Below, piece after piece: positions 1 to 12,509 of a DNA stretch of 64,000 nt. The notes beneath the pieces are model-generated. The model was not told where the DNA came from and searched no databases. It saw only the letters and a program-made list of their open reading frames with translations. Position numbers and translations under genes: made by a program. Each line of letters opens with the position of its first letter. Within the stretch, counting starts at the first letter, position 1. This stretch comes from Trichoplax adhaerens (taxonomy: Eukaryota; Placozoa; Uniplacotomia; Trichoplacea; Trichoplacidae): positions 1,309,225 through 1,373,224 of the forward strand of contig NW_002060955.1 of assembly GCF_000150275.1 (NCBI RefSeq), read 5' to 3'.

Positions 1-50
1 GCCGGTATATGTACGGGCACGTTAAATTCATCTGTCAAAAATAGATGCAC

Positions 51-1828
51 CTGTGTAATAAAAATCTTTGGCTTTCCCACCAATGACGGGCATTTATGGC
101 CGGAAAATTGATCATATACATCTTGTAGATAAATTTCACCTCTGTCTTTCGCAATTATACAATCTACAACATCTTTTTTGTCGTTCTTGTCAGTTATAAG
201 TTTTCTGTTACCATGGCTAAGAAAAACGCAGATAAAGCTATCGTAGTTGACGTGTGCACCAGTAGCAGAATACTCTTGGATTTTCTGTTCAATTTCTGCC
301 TTAAGCAAAGAGTAGTTACAGTGACTAAAATTAATATATAATTCACAATGAGAAACAAAAATATGTGTACTTTAAATAAAGTTGAAGAAAGTTGTATTCA
401 TAATAAGCATACAAGTATCTACTTTCGCCGCTTAGATTATCTCAACATAATAATAAAATTACTTTTATTTTTACCCACATTTCGCGACAGAGAATAAATC
501 GATTTCAAATAATTTACTTATTTTTAATCATACATAACGTACTCACACTTGGTTAAATATCACAGCAATTCCATGAGGTTTTTTATTCATTAAATAACAA
601 GGCATCTTCGTCAACTTTTGAGGACTTGTTGCAGGACCGCTCAAACAATTGCCTAGAATTTTGATCAGACGAAAGTATATACTAATTTACGCAAACATGT
701 CGGTAGGAATTAAAATAAAGAATATTACAGACACTGAAGGATAGATGAATAGATATTGATGTAACATAATTATATAAATATTCTTAATCGTATTTGTGAT
801 CACATAATTAATTTTAATTTGATAATAGATATTTATCTGATAACGGTTGCTAATATTTATAATCATCTTCCTGTCCTTACCATCTCCTGCGTAAGATCTG
901 TCTTCTCTTTGAGCAGTGGTAAATAAACCTGGCTTAGCCTGACGAAGGAGATAACCAAAGATTTTAACATACTCTTCCCCTTTTTTTGAAATTTCTTCCC
1001 AAGTGTCATTTATCATTCTGTTTCAGAAATTAACGAGCTTAAACTTTCATACATATTCTAATGTTAACTGAACGAGAAAGAGAAACTTAATTCTTGATCA
1101 ATTTACGTTAATGATATCATCTAGCATATTCTCAAATTACTACAAACGATGAAGTAGTAGTTTAAGATAGGTATTATTACACCAATGGAGAGATGAACTA
1201 TGAATTTCGTTTTCAATCCGACTTAAATTTCTAAAAATTTCCAAAGCATCTTATGATCCAAAGTTTCGAGCACCGATCTATAGCTATAAGTACCGTAGTA
1301 ATTCTGTATCTGTAATATTGCTAGTACCAATGCTGGCTAAATTAGTAATATATGAGACATATCTTGAATAATTATCCTGTGCATCTGTGGTCTATAAAAT
1401 TACTTTTGAAGGTTAACAGAAGATACCAATAAGAATTTCTTTTAAACCTCAATATTTGTATATCAAATAGTTAACTGAAATTAAATTCTATACAATTCTG
1501 AAGATTGAACATGCGATTCTTGTACCATCCTTTAAAAAGCAGGGGGAAGTTTATATCATCGCACATATCACATCATATTGTATGGTAAATAAAGGCCAGT
1601 AAAATTTTTGGACCACAGTTATTCTAAGTAAAAGAAGAGAATAACATACTTGTAACGGTTGCTTTCGCCCTGAAATTGGTAATATTTAGTTTTACTTATG
1701 ATCTTCTTTTGGTAAAGCTGGTGGTGAATCTGATTTAATTCTTGCTTGGTCAGACCATAGAGTGTGCGAAGATCTACTCCAAGTATCTCGCTCATTTTAT
1801 CATCACTTAATCTATCTTCCCAACTCAT
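51..1828 (-). CDS. CARD-containing caspase (partial, runs off left edge)
   Basis: Four exons join in phase: 1828-1650, 1017-881, 652-547 and 324-51 (232 codons). Residues ~1-100 look like a CARD: the stretch KMINDTWEEISKKGEEYVKIF fits the last CARD helices. Exon 3 has the caspase entry motif NKKPHGIAVIFNQ. Exon 4 has the p20 core with the catalytic histidine in FLSHG (residue ~178) and ends at GKPKIFITQ, immediately before the expected active-site cysteine motif, which must lie beyond the window. A CARD suggests an initiator-type cysteine protease of the apoptosome class. Oddity: the p20 segment that should hold the P1-binding arginine (RSGS in the neighbour) is absent between exons 3 and 4, though the frame stays open. 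The gene may be defective, or an exon was missed. The start ATG at 1828 follows an acceptor-like sequence, so upstream exons are possible. Family assignment is firm; the gene model is moderate. Confidence 0.7.
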
Positions 1829-1839
1829 TTCTTCAGCCT

Positions 1840-4800
1840 GAAATGCAATCACCACTATTTAATGAATCATAATTACATAATCATCATTCTTTCCAATTTA
1901 GTACTATATGAACAGTAATTTACTTTTGATTGAATTAACAAGTATCATTTTAATTATTAACAAATACTAGAATTAAAAAAGCCGTTAGTAAAATTGGTTG
2001 ATATTATTACATAGGTGATTACAAGTTATATTTTCATATTGTTATATACGGTGCATCTAACAAGATAGAACAGCTGACTCATTGATTTTATTGTCAAACT
2101 CATATCAGAATTATGGATGATACATTGCGAAGATAGATGTTATTCTTCTACTGCCTGCGATTGTTGTAATTAGGTATTATTTACAGTATCAGTTGTATTC
2201 TCTAACTTATTACTGTTACGAATAGGCGCGGATATCATCCTGCGGTACAGAATAAAATAGGATAACTGTATTGGTACTTGTTATCATAAGGGAACTATAT
2301 CCAGTTAAGTGATCTGAGATATCTGTAACCAAACAGTAGCTGAAAGACTACATACTTATAACTGTGCACATCGTCCAACCAGTCATTCAAGGATTCTAGT
2401 GTCCAGAGATACTCTCTGAATAACAAAGCTTTCTGAGATATTTATTGTGGAAAACATTAGTGGTGTATAACCTCTTACATTGCTAAGAGTAATTCTAATT
2501 CTTTTTGGATAGAAGGTAATAAACGTAACTTGTAAAGATTACAGAAGCACTACTTTATCTCTGTGTCTTTACAGGAGTACCTCGACGTTAAGTGATATAT
2601 AACATATACGCATATATTCATTAAGGGCTACAATTACAACAGCGATTCATCACAGAATTTAACTACAGATAATCTAACAGAGTATAATTTAAAATGAAAC
2701 GATAATTTAAAAGAAGTCATCTAGAAATTGAGCGTGAAACATGAAGTAATGATTAACGAAATTAACTACAATAAAAACGTTTGACGAATATTTATTCAAT
2801 TTCAGTAGATCATTTTGTACATTAGATATCAGTAATTAGGACGCAGATCTTTTACAGTTACTAGCAAAGCTCCCCTTCAAATGAATATGTATTTATTCTA
2901 GATAAAGCAAGACATTTTAAAGAAATGCACGGCCAGACTATTTCTTATAACTGCATATATGATTCCTCTAAAGCAATGCCACGTGCTTGTGTATCTATCG
3001 TGAGAGGCTTTAAGAATATGATAAGATATGCTACAATAATAGCTGATGATGAAGGAGTTTTACGAAATGTTATCGATTAGAATAATTGCAGTACAATATC
3101 GGCGATGATTATTTCAAGGATAGAAAATCGGCTAAGTATCTCCAAATTCAAACTTCTAACCTACGATTGTGTTTGCTTGTGATAATTACAAAAACAGGAA
3201 GATGTGTCAATGTTCTTCGTGTTGGTAGAGTTCTTTCTACAACGAATGCAACGTTAGAGGATAACAACTATATAAATAACATTCCTTACTTCACTATAGT
3301 TCTATTAAGTTGATAGTTTTGTTAGTCATAATAGAAGCGGATGCGGATAGAATTATTATGCAAATCTAATATTATGTAAATAGTATGTATTTTATTCATG
3401 TTATCGTTAATTGGCTGTAAAATCTTGCCTCTACAGTGATATTAAATGAATATATTTAATAATATCCGATCGAAAGTAATGTAGCGGTAGTTAATAATAG
3501 AAAAAAGCATTGTTTATGTCAGCCTATTGTATACCCAGCAGAATCAGCTAGTTCATTAAGCAATCAGCAATGAAATTGTTACCAGCTATTATACGCTACT
3601 GTATATTAAATATTAGATTATGTGATTTCCCATTAGCAATCATTTATAGCATATTACTGCAATAAATTTACTGAAGTTGTGATTTCACATAACTTTAGTA
3701 TTAGTTCTTTATAGCACGCTATGATGTGGCTAGCTGGTTTATTTTTAATCGATATATTTGATATTTCTACGATTTATGTTTGCAATTAATTTATAACGGG
3801 TAAGTATAGACATCATTATTACGTATTTTTTAGTAGGCATACGTCACAAATAAGATTATAACTAACATTTTGTTGTAAAAATTTACATAATCAAAAATAT
3901 TTAAAGAGATAATTCTAACGGATTTATGCTTATCATCATTCCGTATAGTTTTCAGCTTCAAATGTTACACAGAATTCCTTGTTACACTATCGCACATATA
4001 ATGACTTCCTATTCTTGCTATGAAATTTACGCATATTGAAATATTAATAATGTTCTTACATACTACACTCTGATAACTCGAAATTAAGCGCTATTATCAA
4101 ATATTCACGCTATATGTTGATTTACTATCGATAGTTTTACAGCGAATTTACTAATAGTGTGATCTTAGATAACTTATGTATTAGTTTTCATATCATGCTT
4201 CTACGATGTGATGTGATAATCTTATTTTATTTCTAGTAGACACATTTGCTATTTCTACAATCTATACTTAACAATAATTTATAACAGGCAACACATTTCT
4301 AATAGGCATATGTTATAAATAACATTATAGCTGACGCTTTATTGTAAAAATTTTGTATAAACAAAAATGTATAAAACAGATAATTGCATTGGATTTATTA
4401 CTATCCTTATTCTTTAATTTTCGGCTTCAGACGTCATGTAGAGTTTCATATTATACTAATGCACATATAACGACTTCCTAGTGTAACTATAAAATTTTCC
4501 CATATTAAAATATTAATACAGTTCTTATATTCTGCTCTACATGATAACGCGATATCGAACACTATCAAGCACTCACCCTACACGTTGATTTACAATCCAA
4601 AGTGTTACCATATAAATACGGATAAGGCTGCATAAATTCAATTTACACACCGTTCCACAATTCTTAAATTGTTACAATGTCATCATGTACATTACATTCA
4701 ATTTTCGCTATCTTCTAGAAGAACATTATCCACAAAATTAATTTTAAACGCTCATTGTCGATCTTGCCCGGGCTATATGGAACCTTCGTAGTGTTTATAT

Positions 4801-5129
4801 GGATTCTTATTGAGTACAGCAGCCTTAGCATAAAGCTTAAAAATTAGGTTTCTAAATTTGTCTCAAGCCATAGATAGGTATAAAGCAATAAAGTGAATTT
4901 GTAGCGCTTGTATCATGGTAAAAGGGACAACGGAAGAGTGTCCAGCTGTAAATCAAGTACCTTTATAATTACTTTGGTCATTTACTTATCTTAGAAGCAA
5001 GAAATAAATCTACACATACAAATGATGCGTCATTCAAGAAGGCAAGTATCAAAAGTATATAAAAGGACTTACAACGCGAGCAGAGGTAATAAATTATGGG
5101 AGTATAATGATATTTACGGAGTGAAATTT
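1840..5129. other. gene-poor spacer between the two caspases
   Basis: No convincing gene. On the minus strand ~2442-2352 has an acceptor, an open stretch and a GTATGT donor, and could be an upstream exon of the CARD caspase. Its phase does not fit the 1828 exon, so I do not join them. The 75-codon ORF at 3086-3313 has no recognisable features. Confidence 0.4.
3655..4585. repeat. diverged tandem duplication, ~490 bp unit, two copies
   Basis: The block from ~3655 to 4090 recurs at ~4140 to 4585 with substitutions and small indels. Shared landmarks include the tails around 3780 and 4265 (aatttataac), the TTGTAAAAAT stretch at 3871 and 4341, and the CGGATTTAT/TTGGATTTAT stretch that follows. No coding content is seen. 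Confidence 0.55.
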
Positions 5130-7172
5130 TTATTGCGCTGAAGATGTAGTTGAAGGCTTAGCATAATATGCTCCTCCAATAATTGCAGCTTCTGGTGAGA
5201 AATAGACATCTCGGCGAAGTCTACATACAATCGATGGTGATTGCTTCCTCACTTTTCTATCATTACCGATACCTGGTGATTCTCGCCTAGCCATCAGGTC
5301 ATTAACACGAGTAAACATTCGCAATAAATCCATACGAGAATGATATTTAGTGAGGATGGTCACTAAATCCTGAATAAACCAGGATCCAAGATCCATATTT
5401 CGAAACGCTTTATAATTATTTGTTGTGGCGTAAGCTAAAAGGAAATCACTCTCAGATGGTAGTTTATATCCAAATTTGTCGACAGCTGAGTTATTTTCTT
5501 CACTATGGGGTGAATCAACAATATCTACTCCAAGGTCGTATTTTTTACCTCGACAAGCCTAGAAATAGGATAAAATATATATCTGTTTACCTTCGACTGT
5601 AGCATTTCATACTATATTTTACTGTACTATATAGCACTAGTTATGTTGATCATCTTGCACAAATGACAAGTTAGTTCAATATAACAACTGGATTTATTTT
5701 CCAATATTTACAGTTCCATAAAGATAGAACAGTTAATTTACCAAGTTATTAATTTTGACCTCACCTGAATGATAAAAATTTTAGGTTTACCAGCTAATGT
5801 TGGACATTCATGACCTTGAAACTGAGCAAAGATCTTTTCAAGATCAACAGCGCCATCGCTTCCACATATATAACGATATATTCCATGGCTAAGAAAGATG
5901 CAAACAAAGCTATCATAATTTCCATGATCGATTTGTTTGGAATAATAATTAATTTTATCTTCAATCTGTTGCGTAGTAAAATCGTTAAATATTTCAACGA
6001 TATAATCAAGACTTCGAAATAAAGTGTCCAGCTTTTCAACATCAACATGGCTGCCACTTCTGTCTTCCAAATTTGAGTCTGGTAAAAATTTCCTGTCATA
6101 AAGAATTTAATAATATTGGTTATAATCGTCTCATTCGTTTAGTAAAATTAAAATCGAATAAAACGCATGGAATTACATGTATCACCTTAGCTTTATGAGT
6201 GATTAAATACTGCATCAATAATCAATCTTAGCAGAGATATTCATTTGGAGTAATGGATGAAATTTATAAATCTAGCACTGCGCAGTTTGTTATTTGAAAT
6301 TAAAATCTAACAGAATGCATGGAATACACGTATGGTCAGATATATTCATTTAAAGTAATAGGTGAGATTTGCAGATCTAATATAAAGAGGTTTATAATTT
6401 GTAACTTAATTGTCGTGAAGTGGGTTTTCCTACAAAATACTTATCTTGTTTTTGTCAGATAACATAGTATTATCTATGACGTTAATTATATTTTTAATGG
6501 ATAACTGCATAGTTTATAATATTATCCATAAACTGATAATTAATATTTATGTCAATTTACTATAAATTGAATAATTTTTAAAGAAAGTTTGAGTTCAGTT
6601 ATGTCTAAGAGAGAATAGTGTTGTACTACTGTTCCTCCTGATGATAGGAGATCGTTAGTGCTTATAATAGTACTGCATGTTAATGTAAGGAAGAACAAAC
6701 CTGACGGTAGACTCATAGTGTAATTCTGTAATAGGTTTATCTTTTTCCTCGTTACAAATTTCCATTTTTAACACTGATCTAAACTACGAAGATATTTACT
6801 ACAGTATATTCTGCAACGTGTAGCTATAAAGTATTACCTCATCAACACTAATAGAAGAATAGCAAGATTTAAAATAGGAACTATCGTTCATAATCATAAC
6901 GTGAGAAAATTCTTAAAGTCATGAAAATGATACTAGTACATCCCATCATCATCAAAAATGGCGTTTAATAACTAACATAGGAATGAAGATAGTATTTAAT
7001 ATTTCTTAACAGTATTTTAGTACACTTACTCTTGATTGAACACAGCTGCATAACCATGTGGCTTTTTATCCATAGTATAAACGCAATTATCTGACTGTAT
7101 TACCTTTTGCTCCAAAATTTGTTGCACATTTAAATCTTGGACTGAATTTTCCTTTTCATCATAGCTATCCAT
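5130..7172 (-). CDS. effector-like caspase, complete, three exons
   Basis: Exons 7172-7030, 6092-5765 and 5558-5130 join in phase to 299 codons. Residues 1-48 are a short prodomain ending in the motif MDKKPHGYAAVFNQE. The p20 part has RSGS (Arg59, P1-aspartate pocket), the catalytic His117 in FLSHG, and Cys159 in QACRG. The intron lies exactly between Q and A of QACRG, in phase 0. The p10 part has GSWFIQ (residues 215-220), and the closing segment KQSPSIVCRLRRDVYF is typical of caspase C-termini. All catalytic and substrate-pocket residues I can check are present, so the enzyme is probably an active cysteine-aspartate protease. No CARD or DED is present, which is the layout of executioner caspases. 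The CARD caspase to the left lies in the same orientation and shares the intron before the cysteine, so the pair probably arose by tandem duplication. Confidence 0.88.
6440..6860. repeat. dispersed repeat, copy 1 (partner at 39520-39870)
   Basis: This lies within the first intron of the caspase gene. The stretch around 6690-6770 (ACAAACCTGA, TCATAGTGT, TTCTGTAATAG, CGTTACAAATTT) recurs in the same order at 39645-39715, with weaker similarity on both sides. Probably an old non-autonomous mobile element. No terminal repeats were recognised. Confidence 0.5.
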
Positions 7173-7174
7173 GG

Positions 7175-9265
7175 CAAATATCGGTATAATTTTATGTCCT
7201 TGATTTCGTTGAAAATGGAATTAACTGTAAATTGTAAGTTAAATCACACAAAATTGTTGGTTAAATACGTGAAGACAGACTTATTAACCCTGTATAAAAG
7301 TAAAGTTTACTGACTCCATTATGGATATCTTGCGAATACTACCCAACAGAATAATGCATGATACTCCTGAATATAATGAAAGGAATAACAGGAACATAAA
7401 GTATTAAGGGAATAGCCTTGCTCAGTAGAAGTACTGCATTTAATTTAGGATATTAATTTAATTACAGTAAGAAATTGTTAGAGATTTTTCATGTTAAAAG
7501 TATATTGCGAACAGACTAACACTATCACTGTTCATAGTAGCTAAGCTTCGGTTCCTACGTTAATAAATAATGACTTATTCGAAGATCCTTTCTAAAATAG
7601 ATTTTTATTACAAGAATCTGGTTTATAATTTTGTTAGCAGTCTATTCAGTAGGATTTATACGTAGTAGCACAATGATATAATCGGTTTGAAACTGTTACC
7701 AAAAACCTCTTATGCTTGCAATGAGACATTTTAGTACTATTAATAATGACTGTTTTATTAAATACTACAACGAAATTTATTAAAGCAATTTATAGTGAAC
7801 AGAATACAACGTTCAATTATCGTAAATTCATGGAAAAATTCCGAATAAAGGAACCACTATAAAAGTAAGTATTAACGTATTCCATTGAGTTACTACTTCA
7901 AATATTCTGAAAAAATTATATGTAGTTAGTCACCAAGTACTATCAATAATTATAGCTACAGTAGAAAATTTTTTGTATCTACAAAAGTATATGAAAATTT
8001 TTTTCTTACTCTAAGTATAAGAAAGTCGAAATTGTAAGTTATGGTGGTGGTTTGTGACTGAAAGAAAGAAATTTTTAATTTCTAGTGTTTAATATCATGT
8101 GTACCTACTGGTATTAATGGTTATCCATTTTACCTGATCAAAAATTGAAGTTATATAACCAGAGTGGAGAGTAAGCCACTACAACTTAAAACAAATATTA
8201 AATTACTTGGATTGCACAGAATTAAAATTATTCTGCTCTATATCTGTAGAATGTCTACAATTTTTTTTAATAGCAGTCTATAAGATAAGATCCCTTGATC
8301 GTGTTTTCATGTTACTGATGAAATGCTAGTTCGTATGAATTGCTAATCTAGGGCGTCATGTTTTGATTACTTTAATGAATGATGGCATGCATACGTTTAG
8401 CCAATGAGATATTTATTCCCTGCTGTTATTTGAGTCTCTCCAATATTTATTCTATTCCATTTGTTACTACCTTAATCATCGTTATAGGTCTTTGAAATTA
8501 TTTTTGTTTTGTATCTATCCTTCGTAGAATATCCCATTCTCCATGTATTAAGATTATCTTGAAGGCTTCATTCGCTTTTTAGATATATTTGCTTTACTGT
8601 CATAATCATTTTCTGCTAACGGAGGTGCAAGCCATACTCTGTTTTAAATGAATGATTCAAATCCCAACATAACTCCTAACTTCGTGGAGGGATATTTTCA
8701 TATTTTCCTATTCATAATCCTAGCAATATACGGTTGTATCACTACGAAAATTCGATCAATTACAATGATTTCGCATATTAGAAATTCAGCTATTACTAGT
8801 AGTAATCGTGGGTAACAAGAAGACTAGTAAATCATAGTTTAATAGTGAAGGTATTGTTCTGCCATAATTCAGTTCTAATGTGTATCATAGTGACCAATAA
8901 AATTCATTCTGTCACATAATTTTAAGATCTAATGGCGGAGAGCTAATTCAGCAATTGGGCTTATACAATTTATCAGCTTATTACACTGCGATCGTTTAAT
9001 CGTGTATTTTATATCAAGTTCTCTCTGGCAATCGTGGTAAACTGATATGAGGCGTTAAAAGTTAGGAACAGTCCTACTATTAGATAAGGTTTAGTGATGT
9101 TTTATTGATAATGCCTTATATGCGTTAGTTTACAATTAAGACGACATGAAGCAAAGTAAATATAAGAATTTTAAAGGCGACAGATTTTAAGAAATTAAAA
9201 ATAACAACCAATGAATAGAATAATGTCATTATGAAATGACAAATTGACCGTTGCCAACAAAGCAT
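7175..9265. other. gene-free AT-rich DNA
   Basis: I see no coding exon, RNA gene or clear repeat here. The 5' flank of the caspase gene is at the left end, with no recognisable promoter element. Confidence 0.4.
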
Positions 9266-9267
9266 AA

Positions 9268-9565
9268 GTCTTGAAAGGCAATCTTTTGCCCAAGCTAGAT
9301 TTTAGGAAATAATTTCGATAAAGCTACTTTATACCATATGACCGCAGGTAGTGCTATCCATTGAGCTAACGGCGACATCGCATTATAGGATGAGATTATA
9401 TGCAATTAAAAAGATCTTCTCTTCGAAAGGCAGTTTTCTGTCTAGCTAAACTTATGAAATAATATCGTTAATGCTACTTTACACCATCTGATCACAGATA
9501 GTGCTGTCCCTTAAGCTGATAGATAGCCATTTTAATAGTGAATAGCCGCTAATAGCGTAATAATC
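9268..9565 (-). repeat. ~150-bp tandem pair with tRNA-like (SINE-like) core
   Basis: Two copies start at ~9272 and ~9421 (GAAAGGCA...). Read on the minus strand, the first contains TAGCTCAATGGATAGCAC (9372-9355), a good match to a tRNA D-arm/A-box, followed by an anticodon-arm-like stretch and, ~37 nt on, a poor B-box-like TATCGAAATT. The second copy shows the same order but more decay. Most likely a tRNA-derived retroelement fragment or tRNA relic. It does not fold as a full functional tRNA by eye. Confidence 0.35.
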
Positions 9566-9613
9566 CTAGTTAATAGTAACCTTGTGTTTAGGATGAGATT
9601 ATATGCTAGTAAT

Positions 9614-9915
9614 AATGATCTTCTAGTATTATGTAAATATTAGACGATAGATGCTATGGAAATCTGTAAGCTATTTGTATAATTTACGTCCACAACATAC
9701 CTTTGCCAACTATAAATGATCTTCAAATATTATGTAAATAATGGACGATAGATACTGTAGAAATCTGTAAGCTATTTGTATAATTTACGCTTACAGCATA
9801 CCTTTGCTAAGCAAAAACGATCTTCTAGCCTTATGTAAATATTGGACGATAGACTCTATAAAACTTTGTTTTACTATTTGTGTTGTTTCTGCCCACGACA
9901 TACCTTTGCTGCTAG
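9614..9915. repeat. 101-bp tandem repeat, three units
   Basis: Units begin at about 9614, 9715 and 9816 with the pattern AAxGATCTTCxA and end with CATACCTTTGC. Units 1 and 2 are very similar; unit 3 is more diverged. Non-coding. Confidence 0.8.
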
Positions 9916-10744
9916 GATAGCAATACAGAAAACAAAAAAATTCGGAGTAGGATTGCTCGCTGTGGCACTAATCAATCACTTACTTTCATAGCAAATCATA
10001 ATCCATGCGATATACATATATATCCGTTGATGTATTTATTACATGATGTGCGATAGTTATAATCCTGTACAGTATTTAAATCTCGAAATTGAATACTTCA
10101 TGTCGGAGTAACAAGATTTGTAATGAAGACAAAAATTTTATTTATGCTCTGATAGTCAATATAAGCAGTTTAACTGCATGGCAGCAAAGGAACATCGTTG
10201 TGAAGCCAAGGCCTTGGTTCTCTACTTTGCCATTTAAAGGTTTATGAACTCTAAAATGAGCGTTAAATAATTTTAGCTCGGCACTTTTTATATAACATGA
10301 CAAAGTCGAGCCTTGACTAAAAGCTTAGTGGAATCATAAAGCCTGATACTACTAGAATTTAGCATATCAAAGCAAACTCAAGCTTGAATAATGGTAGCAA
10401 GGATAACATAAGCTTACCGAAAGCGTAGAATAAAAAATGTTCTTTTCCAGAATTATCTTGTCTTCAATTTCTACCAATAACGATCAATATTTGCTTTTAT
10501 ATTGGGCAAGCAAAGCGAGAATAATTATCCATTATGTAACCCTAACAATTTAGTTTCGACATGGATGTTATATACATACCATGTTAATATATTTACGTAA
10601 TACTTTATCTTGATACTTTGGTATGATATCGTAGATTATAGGTGTATAAGTATAGAGGTCACTGTTGTAACTATTCGCGAATTGACAACCAATTTTGGCT
10701 GTATAATAAATACCGCTAAAAGCTATTTGCCATAGATGGCCAAT
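9916..10744. other. gene-free stretch
   Basis: No gene, RNA or repeat recognised between the 101-bp and the 59-bp arrays. Confidence 0.35.
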
Positions 10745-11200
10745 ATTAATGTCTCCTACTGAGAAATCTATTTAACTCTGAAAAATTTTCCACATGGAAA
10801 TATAATCGCAATTTGTAATTTGTTATATGGAGATTACCAAAAATTTCACTAACTTGGAAATGTAAAACCGTCATTAATTTCTCATCTGGAGATTAGTGGC
10901 AATTAAGCTCACATACAAGTATAAAATCATTCGTAGTTTCGCGTCTGGAGATTAACGGTAATTTAGCCGTATAGAAACACCACGCCATTCGTAATTTCTC
11001 ATCTGGAGATTAGCGAAAACTTAACTTATACAGAATTATAAAACCATCCGTAATTTCTCATCTGGCGATTAGCGAAAATTTTGCCTATACAGAAGCATAA
11101 AACCAACCGTAATTTCTCACATGGAGATTAGCGAAAATTTAGCTCACACAGAAATACAAAACCATCGGTAATTTTTCATCTGCAGATTGCTTTCCGTAAA
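10745..11200. repeat. 59-bp minisatellite, about seven units
   Basis: The key GGAGATTA recurs at 10829, 10888, 10947, 11005, 11064 (as GGCGATTA), 11123 and 11182 (degenerate), a spacing of 58-59 bp. Each is preceded by a TAATTTCTCATCT-like stretch. Middle units are the most alike; the outer ones decay, as expected if turnover acts inside the array. Confidence 0.85.
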
Positions 11201-11503
11201 AGAATTTCTAAATGAGAACGTATTCATTATTGAATAGATTAATGGATTAGCTTCTACTTTATATTGCGATGTTTTTTTGAAAGATCAGCTTTCGTTGATT
11301 CTTGCTTCAAAAATAAGTGTGTCATGTTTGCGAAAATGTTCTATGGATACTATTGACTAGAATAGATTTTATAAAACATTTATTACAATATTCCTACGCT
11401 CTTGATCATCAATGCAACGTAGAATTTTAAATCTATTTGTATTTTTCAATGGGAATAAATCATTCATCACTTTGAATATGTCATTAATCAGTTTTGATAT
11501 TTC

Positions 11504-12508
11504 TTATGCTATGTTGGATAATATTTGAGCTATAGATTGAATTGACCTAGATAACTTTTTTTTCATAACATGGCGCATACATGGTGTGAAATAAACATAC
11601 AAGATTGGGTTGACAGCTGGATAGGAAAAGGCCAAGTATTGAAAATTGCGAATAAGTATTAATGTGTGAACACTGGCAATGGATGTTGCATAGTAAACTA
11701 GGAAGAGGATGATGTAAGGTAACCAAAAGAGAATAAATAAACCGATTAAAGCTATCATATATTTGATCGCTCGAAGATTACGGTGAAATGCGGAAATCGT
11801 CACTGAATTTGAGCGTACGATGCCTTCTTGGCGTCTTTGGGTATGATTATTAACAATCCATAATATTCTTGAATAAGTAACGATTAAAACAGCTAAAGGC
11901 AAGAAAAAGAGGATGACAAAGACTGTACATAAATAATTATAATAGATTTCACTACGTTGTTGGGCTGCACATTTTCCTGGTGATGGAATAAGGAAAGTAA
12001 AGAGTGGTATGTAAGCTGTGAAAGAACTTAAAACCCAGACAGAAGCTATGGCTAACTTGGCTATAACACGTGATTGTGGTCTTTGATACGTAAAGGGCGA
12101 AGTAAAACAGAAATAGCGATCTAAACTTACTAACGCCAAGTGCAAATTGAAATTAATGATTAACCCTGAGCCAGTCATGGGTAAAATTAAGCACGCAAAG
12201 GAATGATACAGGTTCCACTTGAAGAATATTACCCAACGAGGTAATAAATAAGCAATTGCAAAAGCAATGCCTGCACAAAACATACTTGCTAATATCCAAT
12301 TCGACATGGTATGTAGTTTTCGTTCTTTAATGACGAGACATAACATGCTAACATTGGTTAAGAGAGTTAAACCAGTAATGATAGCATAAATATTACTATC
12401 GGGCAAGAGTGATATATAGATTGTAGAATTGATGGTATAATTACTAACTGCAACTAGCGGTGAAGTCGGTTTTATATCATTCATCTTTAATGTTGCTAGT
12501 TCTTCCAT
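11504..12508 (-). CDS. class A (rhodopsin-like) GPCR, intronless
   Basis: 334 codons with seven hydrophobic segments. Two N-glycosylation sites lie in the extracellular N-terminus (N23, N27). TM3 starts near Cys106, which can pair with the extracellular-loop cysteine in GKCAAQ, and ends with DRY (130-132). TM6 has FWLPY, and TM7 has NPILY followed by a basic helix 8. These fix it as a plasma-membrane G-protein-coupled receptor of the rhodopsin class. The ligand cannot be told; the profile is that of a peptide or orphan receptor. Oddities: TM1 has TNVSML instead of GNxxV, and TM2 (LASMFCAG) lacks the usual sodium-site aspartate. It stands alone, flanked by repeats and an assembly gap. Confidence 0.9.
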   Translation of the reverse strand: MEELATLKMNDIKPTSPLVAVSNYTINSTIYISLLPDSNIYAIITGLTLLTNVSMLCLVIKERKLHTMSNWILASMFCAGIAFAIAYLLPRWVIFFKWNLYHSFACLILPMTGSGLIINFNLHLALVSLDRYFCFTSPFTYQRPQSRVIAKLAIASVWVLSSFTAYIPLFTFLIPSPGKCAAQQRSEIYYNYLCTVFVILFFLPLAVLIVTYSRILWIVNNHTQRRQEGIVRSNSVTISAFHRNLRAIKYMIALIGLFILFWLPYIILFLVYYATSIASVHTLILIRNFQYLAFSYPAVNPILYVYFTPCMRHVMKKKLSRSIQSIAQILSNIA

Positions 12509-12509
12509 C

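Noticed and set aside
2352-2442. Possible extra upstream exon of the CARD caspase
   Set aside because: Has acceptor and donor but ends in a phase that would put a stop into the next exon.
3086-3313. 75-codon plus-strand ORF
   Set aside because: No recognisable features or splice context in AT-rich DNA.
5794-6099. 101-codon frame on the minus strand inside caspase exon 2
   Set aside because: Shadow frame; the caspase frame is fixed by RSGS, SHG and splice phase.
10745-11200. Regularly spaced repeats considered as a CRISPR array
   Set aside because: The whole 59-bp unit is repeated with gradual decay and no unique spacers; the DNA is eukaryotic.
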